Source: Rheinheimera faecalis (lineage in GTDB: Bacteria; Pseudomonadota; Gammaproteobacteria; Enterobacterales; Alteromonadaceae). From it: DNA of 64,000 nt. The notes under the pieces are model-generated. The model made no database searches, had not been told where the DNA came from, and was given only the letters and a program-made list of their open reading frames with translations. The DNA lies in the NCBI RefSeq assembly GCF_021290965.1, contig NZ_JAJOYT010000002.1, forward strand, positions 248,001 to 312,000, in the 5' to 3' direction. The position numbers were made by a program, and so were the translations under genes. Shown one piece after another: positions 1 through 10,847 of the stretch (its first letter is position 1; each line of letters starts with the position of its first letter).

Positions 1-93
1 CACAGCTACCGTTTTGATACCGAGTTCTTTACACGCACGTAAAATACGCAGTGCAATTTCACCCCGGTTGGCGATCAGTACTTTTTCTAGCAT
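1..93 (-). CDS. accC: Biotin carboxylase subunit of acetyl-CoA carboxylase, N-terminal fragment cut by the window edge
   Basis: The first 31 codons read [20 protein letters not shown] and onward, the hallmark N-terminus of biotin carboxylase. That enzyme uses ATP and bicarbonate to carboxylate the biotin on AccB in the first step of fatty acid synthesis, in the cytoplasm. The start is 16 bases beyond the accB stop, with an AAGG-type ribosome binding site in the gap, so it is the last visible gene of an aroQ-accB-accC operon. Only the start of the ATP-grasp enzyme is in the window, so its catalytic residues cannot be checked. Identity rests on the N-terminal motif and the accB neighbour. Confidence 0.93.
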   Translation of the reverse strand, partial: MLEKVLIANRGEIALRILRACKELGIKTVAV

Positions 94-109
94 GAGTCTG
101 CCTTTTAAC

Positions 110-565
110 TTATTCGATCACAAATAATGGCTGGTCAAACTCAACCGGCTCGCCGTTTTCTACCAGAATTTGTGTCACCACACCGGCCTTGTCAGACTGG
201 ATCTGGTTCATCATTTTCATCGCTTCGATAATACACAGGGTGTCGCCCACTTTAACGCTCTGGCCCACTTCAACAAAAGATTTAGAAGTAGGAGATGCAG
301 CGCGGTAGAACGAACCTACCATAGGTGAACGCATCTGGTGGCCTGTGACTACCGGCTTGGCAGCTTCAGCAGGAGCGGCGGCAGCAACTGGTGCTGCCGC
401 TGGAGCTTGTTGCATTGGCGCAGCAGCATAGTGCATAGGAGCATATTGTTGCATTGGGCCATTGCGGCTGATACGAACGGATTCTTCGCCTTCAGTAATT
501 TCAAGCTCGTTAATGCCTGATTCTTCCAGCAGTTCGATCAATTTTTTAATTTTTCTGATATCCAT
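110..565 (-). CDS. accB: Biotin carboxyl carrier protein of acetyl-CoA carboxylase
   Basis: This 151-residue protein carries the biotin that shuttles carboxyl groups between AccC and the carboxyltransferase AccAD. The N-terminus ([17 protein letters not shown]) is typical of AccB. A flexible Ala/Pro/Gln-rich linker spans about residues 40-72. The C-terminal biotinyl domain contains the EAMKMMN motif near residue 115, whose first Lys is the biotinylation site, followed by the usual [14 protein letters not shown] end. Length is normal for the family. It sits 15 bases after aroQ and 16 bases before accC on the same strand, the common gammaproteobacterial aroQ-accBC arrangement. Confidence 0.97.
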   Translation of the reverse strand: MDIRKIKKLIELLEESGINELEITEGEESVRISRNGPMQQYAPMHYAAAPMQQAPAAAPVAAAAPAEAAKPVVTGHQMRSPMVGSFYRAASPTSKSFVEVGQSVKVGDTLCIIEAMKMMNQIQSDKAGVVTQILVENGEPVEFDQPLFVIE

Positions 566-580
566 GACGTAGTTGCCTAA

Positions 581-1039
581 TTAATTTGATGGAATGGTTG
601 ATAAGGACGACACCGCCGATTCCAGTGCGTAGTGGTAGCCTTTGGCACCTAAACCACAAATCACACCTTTGGCGATATCGGATAAATACGAGTGACGACG
701 GAATTCTTCCCGCGCATGTACATTGGACAAATGCACTTCAATAAAAGGGATAGCCACGGCCAGCAGCGCATCACGAATCGCCACGCTCGTATGGGTATAT
801 GCGCCCGGGTTGATAATAATAAAGTCCTGTTGTCCTAAACTTTGCTGAATAGCGTTGATGAGCTCATGTTCGGCGTTAGATTGCAGATGAGTCAAAGTGG
901 CATTCAGCTCTTTGGCACGAAGAGTTAATGCATCAACAATTTGCGGTAAAGTCGCGGCGCCATAAATTTGAGGCTCACGTTTGCCTAACATATTTAAGTT
1001 AGGGCCGTTGAGCAGCAAAATACGTAAGTTTGTAGACAT
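581..1039 (-). CDS. aroQ: Type II 3-dehydroquinate dehydratase
   Basis: Catalyses dehydration of 3-dehydroquinate to 3-dehydroshikimate in the shikimate pathway. The protein begins with the diagnostic [21 protein letters not shown] segment, which contains the catalytic Tyr, and carries [18 protein letters not shown] and [14 protein letters not shown] for substrate binding with the catalytic His. At about 152 residues it matches the usual dodecameric type II enzyme. An ATG seven codons further upstream (1060) is possible, but it has no ribosome binding site and adds atypical residues, so the start at 1039 is preferred; GGGA lies 12 bases ahead of it. First gene of the aroQ-accB-accC operon. 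A TATAAT hexamer read on the minus strand (1275-1280) is a possible -10 element, but no well-spaced -35 was found. Confidence 0.95.
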   Translation of the reverse strand: MSTNLRILLLNGPNLNMLGKREPQIYGAATLPQIVDALTLRAKELNATLTHLQSNAEHELINAIQQSLGQQDFIIINPGAYTHTSVAIRDALLAVAIPFIEVHLSNVHAREEFRRHSYLSDIAKGVICGLGAKGYHYALESAVSSLSTIPSN

Positions 1040-1076
1040 ATAGCGCGAATATCCCGTCATTTTTATTGATTGCTAA

Positions 1077-1204
1077 ATACCCTGCGTACTTGAAGCTGCT
1101 GCTTTGTTGACTGCGCTATTTCGCCCCAATCACATAGGACAACTATGCTCATGGGGACTCTTTCGCTTGTCGTCGCGCCGCAACTCCAATTACTTTGGTT
1201 ATAT
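1077..1204. repeat. ERIC-like intergenic repeat, copy 1
   Basis: About 128 bases that match, in reverse orientation, the copies at 18171, 38011 and 60451. One end reads taccctgcgtacttgaagc and the other ctccaattactttggttata, with a central caatcacatag/ctatgctcatgggg arm. Ends and centre agree with the recalled ERIC (IRU) consensus, a 127-bp palindromic non-coding element. It lies between dsbD and aroQ, upstream of the aroQ operon. An open frame across it is an artefact of the repeat. Confidence 0.85.
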
Positions 1205-1369
1205 ATTGCCGAAGGCATAAAGCAATTGCATCTTTTTTGTTCAGCGACCAGCTGTCGCTGCAGATTTGCCGCTTATTATAGTGAAATCGTTGCAAATGGC
1301 AGCAAAATACTGGTCTTATCAGCAGAACGGAACTTTTTTACGAAGTTGAAACTGAAGTGGGGAAATTCA

Positions 1370-1398
1370 GGCAAAGTCAGAGCCAGTCTGACTTTGCC
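1370..1398 (-). terminator. Perfect 12-bp hairpin downstream of dsbD
   Basis: GGCAAAGTCAGA and TCTGACTTTGCC pair perfectly around a 5-base loop, starting 20 bases past the dsbD stop. There is no long T-tract on the minus strand, so it may be a stabilising 3' stem or a weak terminator. The stretch between it and the ERIC copy (1205-1369) shows nothing recognisable apart from the possible -10 hexamer at 1275-1280. Confidence 0.5.
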
Positions 1399-1417
1399 GT
1401 GAGTAGCGCGGAAATTT

Positions 1418-3256
1418 TTACTGCAGTATTGGGCCTAAATGGGCACTAAAATCTTTCGGCCCCATGAAGCCAGTGATGCGAGATTGCGTTAATTCGCTGC
1501 CGTTTTTGTCAAATAACAGCAAAGTTGGCAAACCTAAAACCTGAAAATGATCCAACAATTGCTGATCCTGATCGGTCGCATGGGTTACATCAACCTTAAT
1601 TAACGTAAATTGCGCCATTAAACTTTTCACTTCGCCATCGGCAAAAGTGATGTGCTCAAACTCTTTACAGGCCACACACCATTCGGCGAACAAATCTACC
1701 AGCACAGGTTTACCTGCCTCGGCTGATTTTTTCACTTCCTGTTGCAGCTCATCCAGAGTTTTCACCAGTTTAAATTCAGTGTTTTGTGTTTGAGTGGCTT
1801 GCGTCGTTGTAACTGTAGTTCCAGGCAACCAATACCATAAGTTTGCACCTGTAGTGCCAAGCACTATCACTAATGCCAGCATCCAACTGATACTTTGGCC
1901 TGTGGTGCCTGCAGAGAGCTGCTGCGATAAGCGGTGTAAATACACGGCTAGCATTAACAAAACTAGAGTTGCAGCAATCACCACCACATAAGCAGGCAGG
2001 AAACGGCTAAGTAACCAGACTGGCACTGCTAATAACAGGAAACCAAAGCTGGCTTTAACCACATCCATCCAGGCGCCAGCTTTTGGTAAAAACTTACCGC
2101 CAGTACTGCCTAAAATCAGCAAAGGTAAACCCATACCCATACTTAAGATATACAGCGTTAAAGCGCCTAAAGCTAAATCGCCGGACTGAGCTACATATAA
2201 AAGTGCTGCTGTCAGTGGCGCAGTAGTGCAAGGGGAGGCAACTAAACCTGATAACAAACCCATCAAAGCCGCGCCTTTAATGCTGCCACCTTGTTGTTTG
2301 TTGCTTAAACTATTCACCTTGTTTTGCCATTTTTCCGGCAGGCTTAAGTTAAATACGCCAAACATAGCCAAAGCCAAAGCGACAAATAAAATGCTGATGG
2401 CAACTAAGACGATGGGGTGTTGAAAGTAGGTCTGGAACTGCAAACCTAAGCTTGCGACCAATAAACCCAATAAAGAGTAGCTGACCGCCATACCCTGCAC
2501 ATAAGCCATAGACAAACTAAAAGCGCGTTTGCCGGATAACTGCTGGCCTTGCCCTACAATAATGCTGGTTAAAATCGGATACATAGGGAATACACAAGGC
2601 GTAAAAGCCAAACCTAAACCCAGCAGGAAAAACAAAAATAGTGCTTTGACTGTGCTGTCAGTTTGTAGTTTATCTAACAGTTGCAGCTGCTCTGAAACAG
2701 GAGCTGTAGAGGTTGTTGAAGTATTCGCTGTAGAGTTATCAACTATACCTAAAGCGGCTGCGGCATCTGCAGTACTGGCACTCGCCGCCGGGCCTTCGTC
2801 AACTGCTGGTGCTATTAATGGAATATCCAGCGTTTGCACCGGATAACATAAACCTGCTTCTGCACAGCCCTGGAAGCGCACTTTGAGCATGGCTTCAGAA
2901 CCTAATTGGCTCAGCGGAATATCCAATACCACCTGATGGAAATAGACTTCGGACTCACCAAAGTATTCATCTTTAATCATCACGCCTTTTGGATACTGCG
3001 GATGGGAAAAGGCCGCATCTATACCCACAAACTTAAATTTGTCTTTATACAGGTAGTAGCCGTCCGCTATGGTAAAGCTGACTTGTAATTTCGCCTGGCC
3101 TGTTGAATCGTCCTGCTGACGGAAATCCATCACAAAAGCCTGCTCTACCGGCAGAAACTGCGAACCTTGCTGCAAGGCGGCCAGCGCATTGGTACTTTGG
3201 GCCTGGCTTATAAAAGAGAGACTTAACAGCAGGCTAAATAAAAAACTCTTAATCAC
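1418..3256 (-). CDS. dsbD: Thiol:disulfide interchange protein DsbD
   Basis: Inner-membrane reductase that carries electrons from cytoplasmic thioredoxin to periplasmic DsbC, DsbG and CcmG. All three parts are visible in 612 residues. A signal peptide (about 1-19) precedes the periplasmic alpha domain with its Cys pair (Cys131 and Cys137 in GCAEAGLCYP). After a Ser/Thr/Ala-rich linker (about 150-190) comes the multi-helix beta domain with one Cys in TPCVFPMYP (Cys221) and one in SPCTTAPL (Cys343). The C-terminal thioredoxin domain has the WCVAC active site (Cys527, Cys530). Its first 8 bases overlap the end of cutA, as often seen for dsbD/cutA neighbours. Confidence 0.97.
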   Translation of the reverse strand: MIKSFLFSLLLSLSFISQAQSTNALAALQQGSQFLPVEQAFVMDFRQQDDSTGQAKLQVSFTIADGYYLYKDKFKFVGIDAAFSHPQYPKGVMIKDEYFGESEVYFHQVVLDIPLSQLGSEAMLKVRFQGCAEAGLCYPVQTLDIPLIAPAVDEGPAASASTADAAAALGIVDNSTANTSTTSTAPVSEQLQLLDKLQTDSTVKALFLFFLLGLGLAFTPCVFPMYPILTSIIVGQGQQLSGKRAFSLSMAYVQGMAVSYSLLGLLVASLGLQFQTYFQHPIVLVAISILFVALALAMFGVFNLSLPEKWQNKVNSLSNKQQGGSIKGAALMGLLSGLVASPCTTAPLTAALLYVAQSGDLALGALTLYILSMGMGLPLLILGSTGGKFLPKAGAWMDVVKASFGFLLLAVPVWLLSRFLPAYVVVIAATLVLLMLAVYLHRLSQQLSAGTTGQSISWMLALVIVLGTTGANLWYWLPGTTVTTTQATQTQNTEFKLVKTLDELQQEVKKSAEAGKPVLVDLFAEWCVACKEFEHITFADGEVKSLMAQFTLIKVDVTHATDQDQQLLDHFQVLGLPTLLLFDKNGSELTQSRITGFMGPKDFSAHLGPILQ

Positions 3257-3569
3257 GACTTGTTACCTCTTGAACCCACTGTAAATAGGGGGCGAATACT
3301 TGTTGCGCGGCAATGGCAATAATTTCAGGCACTTGATACGGGTGTAAAGCACAAATGGCCTGTTCAATTTCGATAAAATCTTCTTTTCTGGCTTTAATTA
3401 ACAACGGAATTTCAGTGCTTTGTTCAAGTTTGCCCTGCCAGACATAATGCGATTGCACCGCAGGCAAAACGTTAACACAAGCCGCCAGTTTTCGCTCCAG
3501 CAGCTGCTGAGTTATGCGCTCTGCCACCTGTAAATCAGGACAATTGCATAAAATCAGTTCCATCATCAT
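3249..3569 (-). CDS. cutA: Divalent-cation tolerance protein CutA
   Basis: Small trimeric PII-like-fold protein linked to divalent metal tolerance; its exact role is unsettled. Visible family motifs are ERKLAACVNVLP, a central VWQGKLEQ and IKARKEDF, and HPYQVPEIIAI. A longer frame begins at 3644, but the start at 3569 (MMMELILCNCPD) has AGAGGA seven bases ahead and gives 106 residues, close to the normal family length. The stop overlaps the dsbD start by 8 bases, so the two are translationally coupled. Confidence 0.92.
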   Translation of the reverse strand: MMMELILCNCPDLQVAERITQQLLERKLAACVNVLPAVQSHYVWQGKLEQSTEIPLLIKARKEDFIEIEQAICALHPYQVPEIIAIAAQQVFAPYLQWVQEVTSRD

Positions 3570-3691
3570 GGCGATATCCTCTTTGTCACGGCAAACAAGA
3601 CCTGCGAAGTACTGGTTTTGTTGCACAAAATACTGTGTTTGCACAAAAACTAAGCAGAAACACTCGAAAGCGCAAAATTTTTAGAAAATAG

Positions 3692-3724
3692 CCCTTGGGT
3701 TCATAAGGAGATTGCCCCATATAG
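3692..3724 (+). promoter_or_regulatory. Sigma-32 type heat-shock promoter of groESL
   Basis: CCCTTGGG, a 15-base spacer and CCCCATATA match the recalled sigma-32 consensus (CTTGAA-like -35; CCCCATNTA -10) closely, 60 bases ahead of groES. No CIRCE inverted repeat was seen, so control by sigma-32 rather than HrcA is inferred. Confidence 0.75.
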
Positions 3725-3783
3725 CTGTCAACCGCTTTAACACTCAATGTTAAACTCAAATCGCTTTTAGGAGATAAAAAAGC

Positions 3784-4074
3784 ATGAATATTCGTCCATT
3801 ACACGATCGCGTCATCATCAAGCGTTTAGAAGCTGAAAGCAAATCCGCTGGTGGTATTGTGCTGACTGGCGCTTCTGCTGAAAAATCTACTCGTGGTGAA
3901 GTTGTTGCTGTAGGCAACGGCCGCATTTTAGAAAACGGCACAGTCCGTCCTTTAGATGTGAAAGTCGGCGACAAAGTGATCTTTGGTGCTTACGTAGAGC
4001 GCACTGAAAAAATCGAAGGCCAGGAATATGTCATCACCAAAGAAGACAACATCCTTGGCGTGATCACCGAATAA
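3784..4074 (+). CDS. groES: Co-chaperonin GroES
   Basis: The 96-residue Hsp10 lid of the GroEL chamber. It starts [18 protein letters not shown], followed by the mobile loop ([20 protein letters not shown], about residues 20-40) that contacts GroEL, and ends with [15 protein letters not shown] clear TTAGGAG ribosome binding site lies ahead of the ATG. groEL follows 51 bases later on the same strand, and both are probably transcribed from the heat-shock promoter at 3692. Confidence 0.98.
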   Translation: MNIRPLHDRVIIKRLEAESKSAGGIVLTGASAEKSTRGEVVAVGNGRILENGTVRPLDVKVGDKVIFGAYVERTEKIEGQEYVITKEDNILGVITE

Positions 4075-4092
4075 TTAAACCGAACTTTCTAA

Positions 4093-5763
<1,671 letters not shown>

Positions 5764-5790
5764 CTTAGTTACGTCATTGTTTCTCAAAGG

Positions 5791-5820
5791 AAAACCCGGC
5801 TTATGCCGGGTTTTCTGTTT
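5791..5820 (+). terminator. Rho-independent terminator of groESL
   Basis: AAAACCCGGC-TTATG-CCGGGTTTT forms a GC stem followed by a T-rich tail, 28 bases past the groEL stop. It marks the last core feature before the accessory island. Bases 5821-6028 hold nothing recognisable. Confidence 0.9.
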
Positions 5821-6028
5821 ATGGACATAATGGATTTTGAAGGGGAGAAACCGCAAAGTTCGGTGAAAATTTGTGAAGTAAATATGCTCTGGTCCCAAAT
5901 TGTTATCCGAGTCCTCAATCACTACAGGATTACGTTCTTATTAGTCCTCGTCAGACCAATAGCTCATAGATGACTTTAAGCTTGAAGATGACATAACCAA
6001 ACTCATACATACTTCATAAATAGAAATT

Positions 6029-9000
6029 TCATCTATACCCAATTAGGAAAATTTTCTCTGGGGCTTCTTGTCCCAAAAGGGTCTTTTTACGCGACTCGGT
6101 CTGTTTTTTTATTACTGAATCTCTGGCTCTCCAAAATATTGGCGCAAAATGTTTCCATGCGGTACTTTCAAGCGGCTTAGGTTCAATACGAGCGTCAATG
6201 CATGTTTTTGCGATAACCAATCTGCAAAAGAACTCATCCTGTGACTCTGAGTTCCACATGCCTTGAACCCAACCTTCGGCCCACGATGCCGAATCCAAGG
6301 CTATTTTCGCTTTTTTAGCAGCGTATCCAGAGATCCCTTCTTCATTCAGATGGGTTTCTATAAGATCAGAAAATTGCTTAAGCTTTCGGGAAAATCCAAC
6401 AATTGTAATAGCATATGCCCTATCCAAGGCTAATCTGCTGCTTTTTAACTCCATTACATAATCGTAGATGAACTGCTTTGCACCATATCGTTCGGCTGCA
6501 AGCACTTCTTTTGCTAATTCATCGTCGTTAAGAGCCCTCAAAATACGTTTTTTCCAAAGTGAATACATTGAAAGCGAAGGAACTGCAGACCATATAGCTT
6601 TGTGCTCAAGTGTTAAACCATCCCCATAACCATGACTTACAAAGTTCCCACTATCCATAGCTCGTTGAAAAAGTTGAACGGCTAGTTCTGGCTTTTCCCC
6701 TGAGACAAGATTTCCTACAGCTAGCGCGATATTTTTTAAAAGTGTAAATTCTTTTTCACTCACAAGAACCAATTTGCCTACCAATTCAGATAGCAAATCA
6801 GGAACAAAGTCTGTAAGCGTTTTTAAATTATCAATAGTGATCCATTCGAAAAAAATACGAGAATCAAAGCCTTCTAATCCTTTTAGGAAAGAACTGGAAA
6901 TTTCACGAAGACGTTCCCTCTTTGATTGGTAGTCTGTAAAGCCTTTCATGGAATCGCTTAAACTTTTGTGTGGATGGAAGCGCCCTTCAGATCGATTTGA
7001 TTCTTTGATATCCAATAATGGAAGTCGGTCTATCTCATTCCCCGAGAGTTCAAAATCGATATCGGGAAAGCTGAGCGATTTGCTTTCTTGGATCGAGTTT
7101 TGGATTCGATGTAAAAACATTTTGGCTAATAAATGAGATATGTCTTCACCAATAAGCTTAACCGCATTAAACCATACCCTGGGTTTAACCCGTTGAAGCA
7201 TTGCATCAATTTCTATTTCTCCAAGAGCGCTAGCTTGGACAAGAAGTAATGATCCAAACCAATCCTCATGAGTGTTTTCTGTAGCATCTTTCCAGTTCCA
7301 TGAGCTATGGGCGACTGTAAGGATAATACTCCGAAGTTTTTTAAAATGAGCTAATTCAAAGCAAATGGCCCTAACGCGAGACGAGTCAAAATTCAAACAT
7401 TCTAAAATCTGAGACTCTAATTCATTAGAAATTGATACATTACCAAAACGTGCAGCGGTTAGTGTTCCATATATCGCTTGTTCATTATTTTGCCTAATCG
7501 CAGTTACCAAGACGTTTATAATTGTTTGTTCCGATTGTTGTTTTATATTTGGAATAACACTGAGTAGGTAACCTGTTCCAAATGCAGGATCAATCATGCA
7601 ATCTAGCTGTTCTTCAGAGGTCAAAAAAGGAGCGATATATTCGAACAGAAACATTCTTTGAGTATTTTGATCTTCCTTCCACAAAACATCGCTCATGCGC
7701 GTTTGAGTCACATACTCTTTTAACTTTAACGCGAACTCTCTATCTATAAGGATTGAGTATTCTCTGCCATTCAACATCAACTGTCGTAATGGAAATCCTT
7801 CTCGCGTCAATAGGCTGAAGATCAAAGAACGAGCTTTTTCTATTGCGTCTGTTTGTCTAAACTTGCATACGACGGGCAGAAAATCTTTAAAAAAACTATC
7901 TTCTGAGGCTGCCCATATATCTTGCATGAGTTTGTCTGTTGGGATTTCTCTGAACTTTTGTAACGTTTCAACGAGATCTGAAGGCACCATAACATCAGGA
8001 TTTGCAACTAAACATCTGCGCCAATGATTTTCAGCTGGAAATTCATAAAGCTCACTAGTATTTCGTAGCTTATCTGCGATTTCTGAGGCTTCTTCTGCCG
8101 CGTTATAATCGCCTGAAGCATAGAGCATTCTAACTAAAGTCCAAAGTCCCGCATTCGAGGTGCCTCCTGACCTCAATGGAATAACATTATTGATAAACGA
8201 TTCCCGCATCTCACTCGGGTCTGCTCTGTTAAACATAGTAAGTTGTTGAAATGCTTTCTTAGAACTCCAAACTCTGTTGTCAAAAGAAAAACCATACCCT
8301 AATGCTATAAAACTATCTGTGAATTCAGCGATTGAATGACCAGCAAGCAGTTCAAGTGCACATTCATAAAGCTGATCAACCTCACCAGAGACTTTACTCA
8401 TTGTTGCCAAAATGCTTTGCTCATAATCAGATAAAGAAGAACGAATGTTGAGGATTTCCTCTTCTCGACTTTGAACACGGTTTGTATGTTCATCTTGGTT
8501 ACTTACCGGAAATCTCCCCATTTGCTCTACTGCATCGTCATTGTAAAGATGAAGCCAGTTATGAATTGCCTCTTTGGCTACCAACCAGCCATACTCAGTG
8601 GCTGAAATTTCAAATGCGGCGTGAATAAACCAATCACGATTAAGCCTATGCCTGCTCTCAAGCAAGAACTGCCGCAAAGCCTTGAAAAGAGATTCGGAAC
8701 GCTTTTCAACTAAGCTAATAAACTCTTCGTATCGGCGGTCATTGACATTTTGTAAGTCGGAAAATGCATCAAGCAACAGGTCGAAAATAACGAACTCAGT
8801 GTCTAAATCGTCTAGGGCACAAACCATCATTGCGGCAAAGATAACATCGACAGTTCGATCCATAGCTCGAATCGGTTCAATCAAATGTGCCAAATGCTCA
8901 TGTAACGATTGTTTTCTGCGATGAGCCTGTAAAAGTTGGTTAATCACAGCATAAGCAAGAGCAAGTGGTAGCCCCTCACTTCTGAGTTCGTAGTGACCAT

Positions 9001-10573
9001 CCAGACCTGGCAAAGTTTTGAAAAAACGAGTTTCAATAACAGCTTCAGATTCTGATTCGAAGTGCTCAGGCAGAAGCTCCCCATCCTCGCGAACTTTGAC
9101 TAAAACTTGCTTCGCAATATTACTTAACCTACTAGTTAATTCCTTTACAGTCTGTTCTTCAAAACACTCTCTTTGAGACATTCTGAGGTGCTCAAACAAC
9201 AACCTGTCAGTGGTTAAACCTTTCCAAGCATACGAATCGTGACATGGTAAAGTGTTTACCGCTACACCCAATAAACGAGGGTTTTTTAAGGTCTGTAGTG
9301 TTGTAATGTCGAGCCAGGAAATATTTATACCGTAGTAAATGAGTAGTTTGTCTCTTTCCTCATTGGTCCATTCCGGAATGTTAATTTTTTTTGGTTCGAA
9401 GCAGATACCTCGTGCAACAATCTCATGCCAAAATAAGGGACGCGCAGTGATGAGCAGTCGACCTTGAATTGATCTCAAAAACTCGTTCAGGTGATTTAAA
9501 AGACGACTCCATTTGAAATTATGTCTTTGATTTATTCCATCAACAATTATAAGTAAGGGCTGGCAGGAAGGCTGCTCCTTCCATGAGTTAATACGATGCC
9601 TCCATGTTTGTTCTAATGTTAAACTTGGTAAATCATTAGTTTGCTGAACAAGCTGTTTGATTATAAATTCGTCAACGTCATTTGCTTTAATTTCATTGAA
9701 TGCTTCTGCGCTGATGAAAAGCGAAATCCCCTTATGTTCATAGCAAATTTTCGCTGCAAGCCACGACTTACCGCGACCTTCTTCACCAAGGAGCACGGTT
9801 ACAGTTCCTGCCGTCAAAGACTCTCTGATTGTTTGTTGGACCGCAGAGCGCATTGTTGGCATTTCTGCGCAAGCAGCAATGCCAAGCGATTGTCCAAGCA
9901 TTATTTTTGATGTTCCGTTATCTCGGAAACACTGTTCACGCCATTTTTGATTACATTCGACAGAACGAGCCGTTGCTAACTGAGAAACATCTAGTTCATC
10001 TTTTAGTTTGGTTAGAAGGTTACAAAAATGAGGGTGCTTAGAAATTACATTACAGATGCCGTCAATCCTGTCTCTACTAAGTTCTGAATCACCGTTAGCG
10101 ATCATAAAATCTATTGCAGGACTACCAGCAGCTACAGCGGCTACAGCAAGAAGCGGCAAAGGATATTCGCACCAATCCAAAATAAGTGGGAAAATGGCTT
10201 GCTGCGTGCAATCATGTCTAACTGCTCCCGAAAGCTGAGTGCTGACTTCAGTTGTTGCAGCCAGTACCCAAAGCCTATCAGCTATAACACCATTACGTGC
10301 AAAATCAGCAATCTTAGTTAGGACATCATTCCTATTTAAAGTACTTTCAGAATATCGTTTAGCCTCAAAACTTACAGCATCTTTAGGGAATAGAGCATCA
10401 CCATCAATCCCGCCTTGTAAACCACTTGCAGCTAATCGGAAAGGAATACCAGTCAATTCAGTTAAGACTATGCGCATAAAGCCCTCAAAGCCATCGGCAC
10501 CGCTTGGTTTTAAAGACGTTAATGCGGATTTCAGTACGTTTAAGTGCTGAGTAATATCCTTTTCTTTTGTCAC
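6029..10573 (-). CDS. Large nuclease-STAND NTPase protein, probable Avs-like anti-phage sensor/effector
   Basis: A 1514-residue cytoplasmic protein without signal peptide or clear membrane segments. The N-terminal part has a PD-(D/E)XK nuclease pattern: Glu30 in GFEGFM, Asp57 in GGIDGD, and Glu70-x-Lys72 in SFEAKRY. A P-loop NTPase core follows, with Walker A GEEGRGKSW (263-271), Walker B LLIIVDG (340-346) and an LLITARP sensor-like strand (373-379), as in STAND/NACHT proteins. The remaining ~1100 residues look mainly helical with no obvious motif, and would fit a target-recognition repeat region. Avs (AVAST) defence proteins have this order: effector, NTPase, long C-terminal sensor. A specific Avs type cannot be assigned by eye. 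The gene stands alone, is AT-richer than flanking genes (hand counts of single lines gave about 40-42% GC against 53% in glpK), and sits between groEL and a decayed toxin-antitoxin locus. Mrr-type restriction fused to an NTPase is the main alternative. Confidence 0.75.
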   Translation of the reverse strand: MTKEKDITQHLNVLKSALTSLKPSGADGFEGFMRIVLTELTGIPFRLAASGLQGGIDGDALFPKDAVSFEAKRYSESTLNRNDVLTKIADFARNGVIADRLWVLAATTEVSTQLSGAVRHDCTQQAIFPLILDWCEYPLPLLAVAAVAAGSPAIDFMIANGDSELSRDRIDGICNVISKHPHFCNLLTKLKDELDVSQLATARSVECNQKWREQCFRDNGTSKIMLGQSLGIAACAEMPTMRSAVQQTIRESLTAGTVTVLLGEEGRGKSWLAAKICYEHKGISLFISAEAFNEIKANDVDEFIIKQLVQQTNDLPSLTLEQTWRHRINSWKEQPSCQPLLIIVDGINQRHNFKWSRLLNHLNEFLRSIQGRLLITARPLFWHEIVARGICFEPKKINIPEWTNEERDKLLIYYGINISWLDITTLQTLKNPRLLGVAVNTLPCHDSYAWKGLTTDRLLFEHLRMSQRECFEEQTVKELTSRLSNIAKQVLVKVREDGELLPEHFESESEAVIETRFFKTLPGLDGHYELRSEGLPLALAYAVINQLLQAHRRKQSLHEHLAHLIEPIRAMDRTVDVIFAAMMVCALDDLDTEFVIFDLLLDAFSDLQNVNDRRYEEFISLVEKRSESLFKALRQFLLESRHRLNRDWFIHAAFEISATEYGWLVAKEAIHNWLHLYNDDAVEQMGRFPVSNQDEHTNRVQSREEEILNIRSSLSDYEQSILATMSKVSGEVDQLYECALELLAGHSIAEFTDSFIALGYGFSFDNRVWSSKKAFQQLTMFNRADPSEMRESFINNVIPLRSGGTSNAGLWTLVRMLYASGDYNAAEEASEIADKLRNTSELYEFPAENHWRRCLVANPDVMVPSDLVETLQKFREIPTDKLMQDIWAASEDSFFKDFLPVVCKFRQTDAIEKARSLIFSLLTREGFPLRQLMLNGREYSILIDREFALKLKEYVTQTRMSDVLWKEDQNTQRMFLFEYIAPFLTSEEQLDCMIDPAFGTGYLLSVIPNIKQQSEQTIINVLVTAIRQNNEQAIYGTLTAARFGNVSISNELESQILECLNFDSSRVRAICFELAHFKKLRSIILTVAHSSWNWKDATENTHEDWFGSLLLVQASALGEIEIDAMLQRVKPRVWFNAVKLIGEDISHLLAKMFLHRIQNSIQESKSLSFPDIDFELSGNEIDRLPLLDIKESNRSEGRFHPHKSLSDSMKGFTDYQSKRERLREISSSFLKGLEGFDSRIFFEWITIDNLKTLTDFVPDLLSELVGKLVLVSEKEFTLLKNIALAVGNLVSGEKPELAVQLFQRAMDSGNFVSHGYGDGLTLEHKAIWSAVPSLSMYSLWKKRILRALNDDELAKEVLAAERYGAKQFIYDYVMELKSSRLALDRAYAITIVGFSRKLKQFSDLIETHLNEEGISGYAAKKAKIALDSASWAEGWVQGMWNSESQDEFFCRLVIAKTCIDARIEPKPLESTAWKHFAPIFWRARDSVIKKQTESRKKTLLGQEAPEKIFLIGYR

Positions 10574-10847
10574 TACAAGCTATCCAAAAATCAGATTTGC
10601 TTTAGTTTGTTATGATTTAAGTCATTTTGTCCAGAACAACACTGGCGTCAGCTCTCACTATGTCCCCATGATTAGCAAGAACAAGGACACAAATTAAACA
10701 GAGTCCTTTAATCCCAGCAAGGTAACATTAGCTGCTTAAGTTTAGGCCGCGGTGCTGCGGCCGTTGCATGGGATCAAAGCTAAAGTAGCTTGCTCTTTCC
10801 AAAGTCCGCTATCGAACCATAAAAATTTCCAGAATTCTCTACGATCG
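10574..10847. other. Gene-free stretch upstream of the nuclease-STAND gene
   Basis: This 274-base gap must hold the promoter of the minus-strand nuclease-STAND gene, but no convincing -35/-10 pair was picked out. A GC-rich inverted repeat, GGCCGC-N6-GCGGCC, lies at 10745-10762, near the end of the small membrane-protein gene and possibly part of its terminator, although it lacks a T-tract. Nothing else was recognised. Confidence 0.4.

Noticed and set aside
1145-1402. 85-codon open frame on the plus strand
   Set aside because: It begins inside an ERIC-like repeat, has no ribosome binding site and runs through a hairpin; an artefact of the repeat.
10745-10762. GGCCGC-N6-GCGGCC inverted repeat as an attachment site or origin
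   Set aside because: No second copy, no integrase; only a simple GC hairpin.
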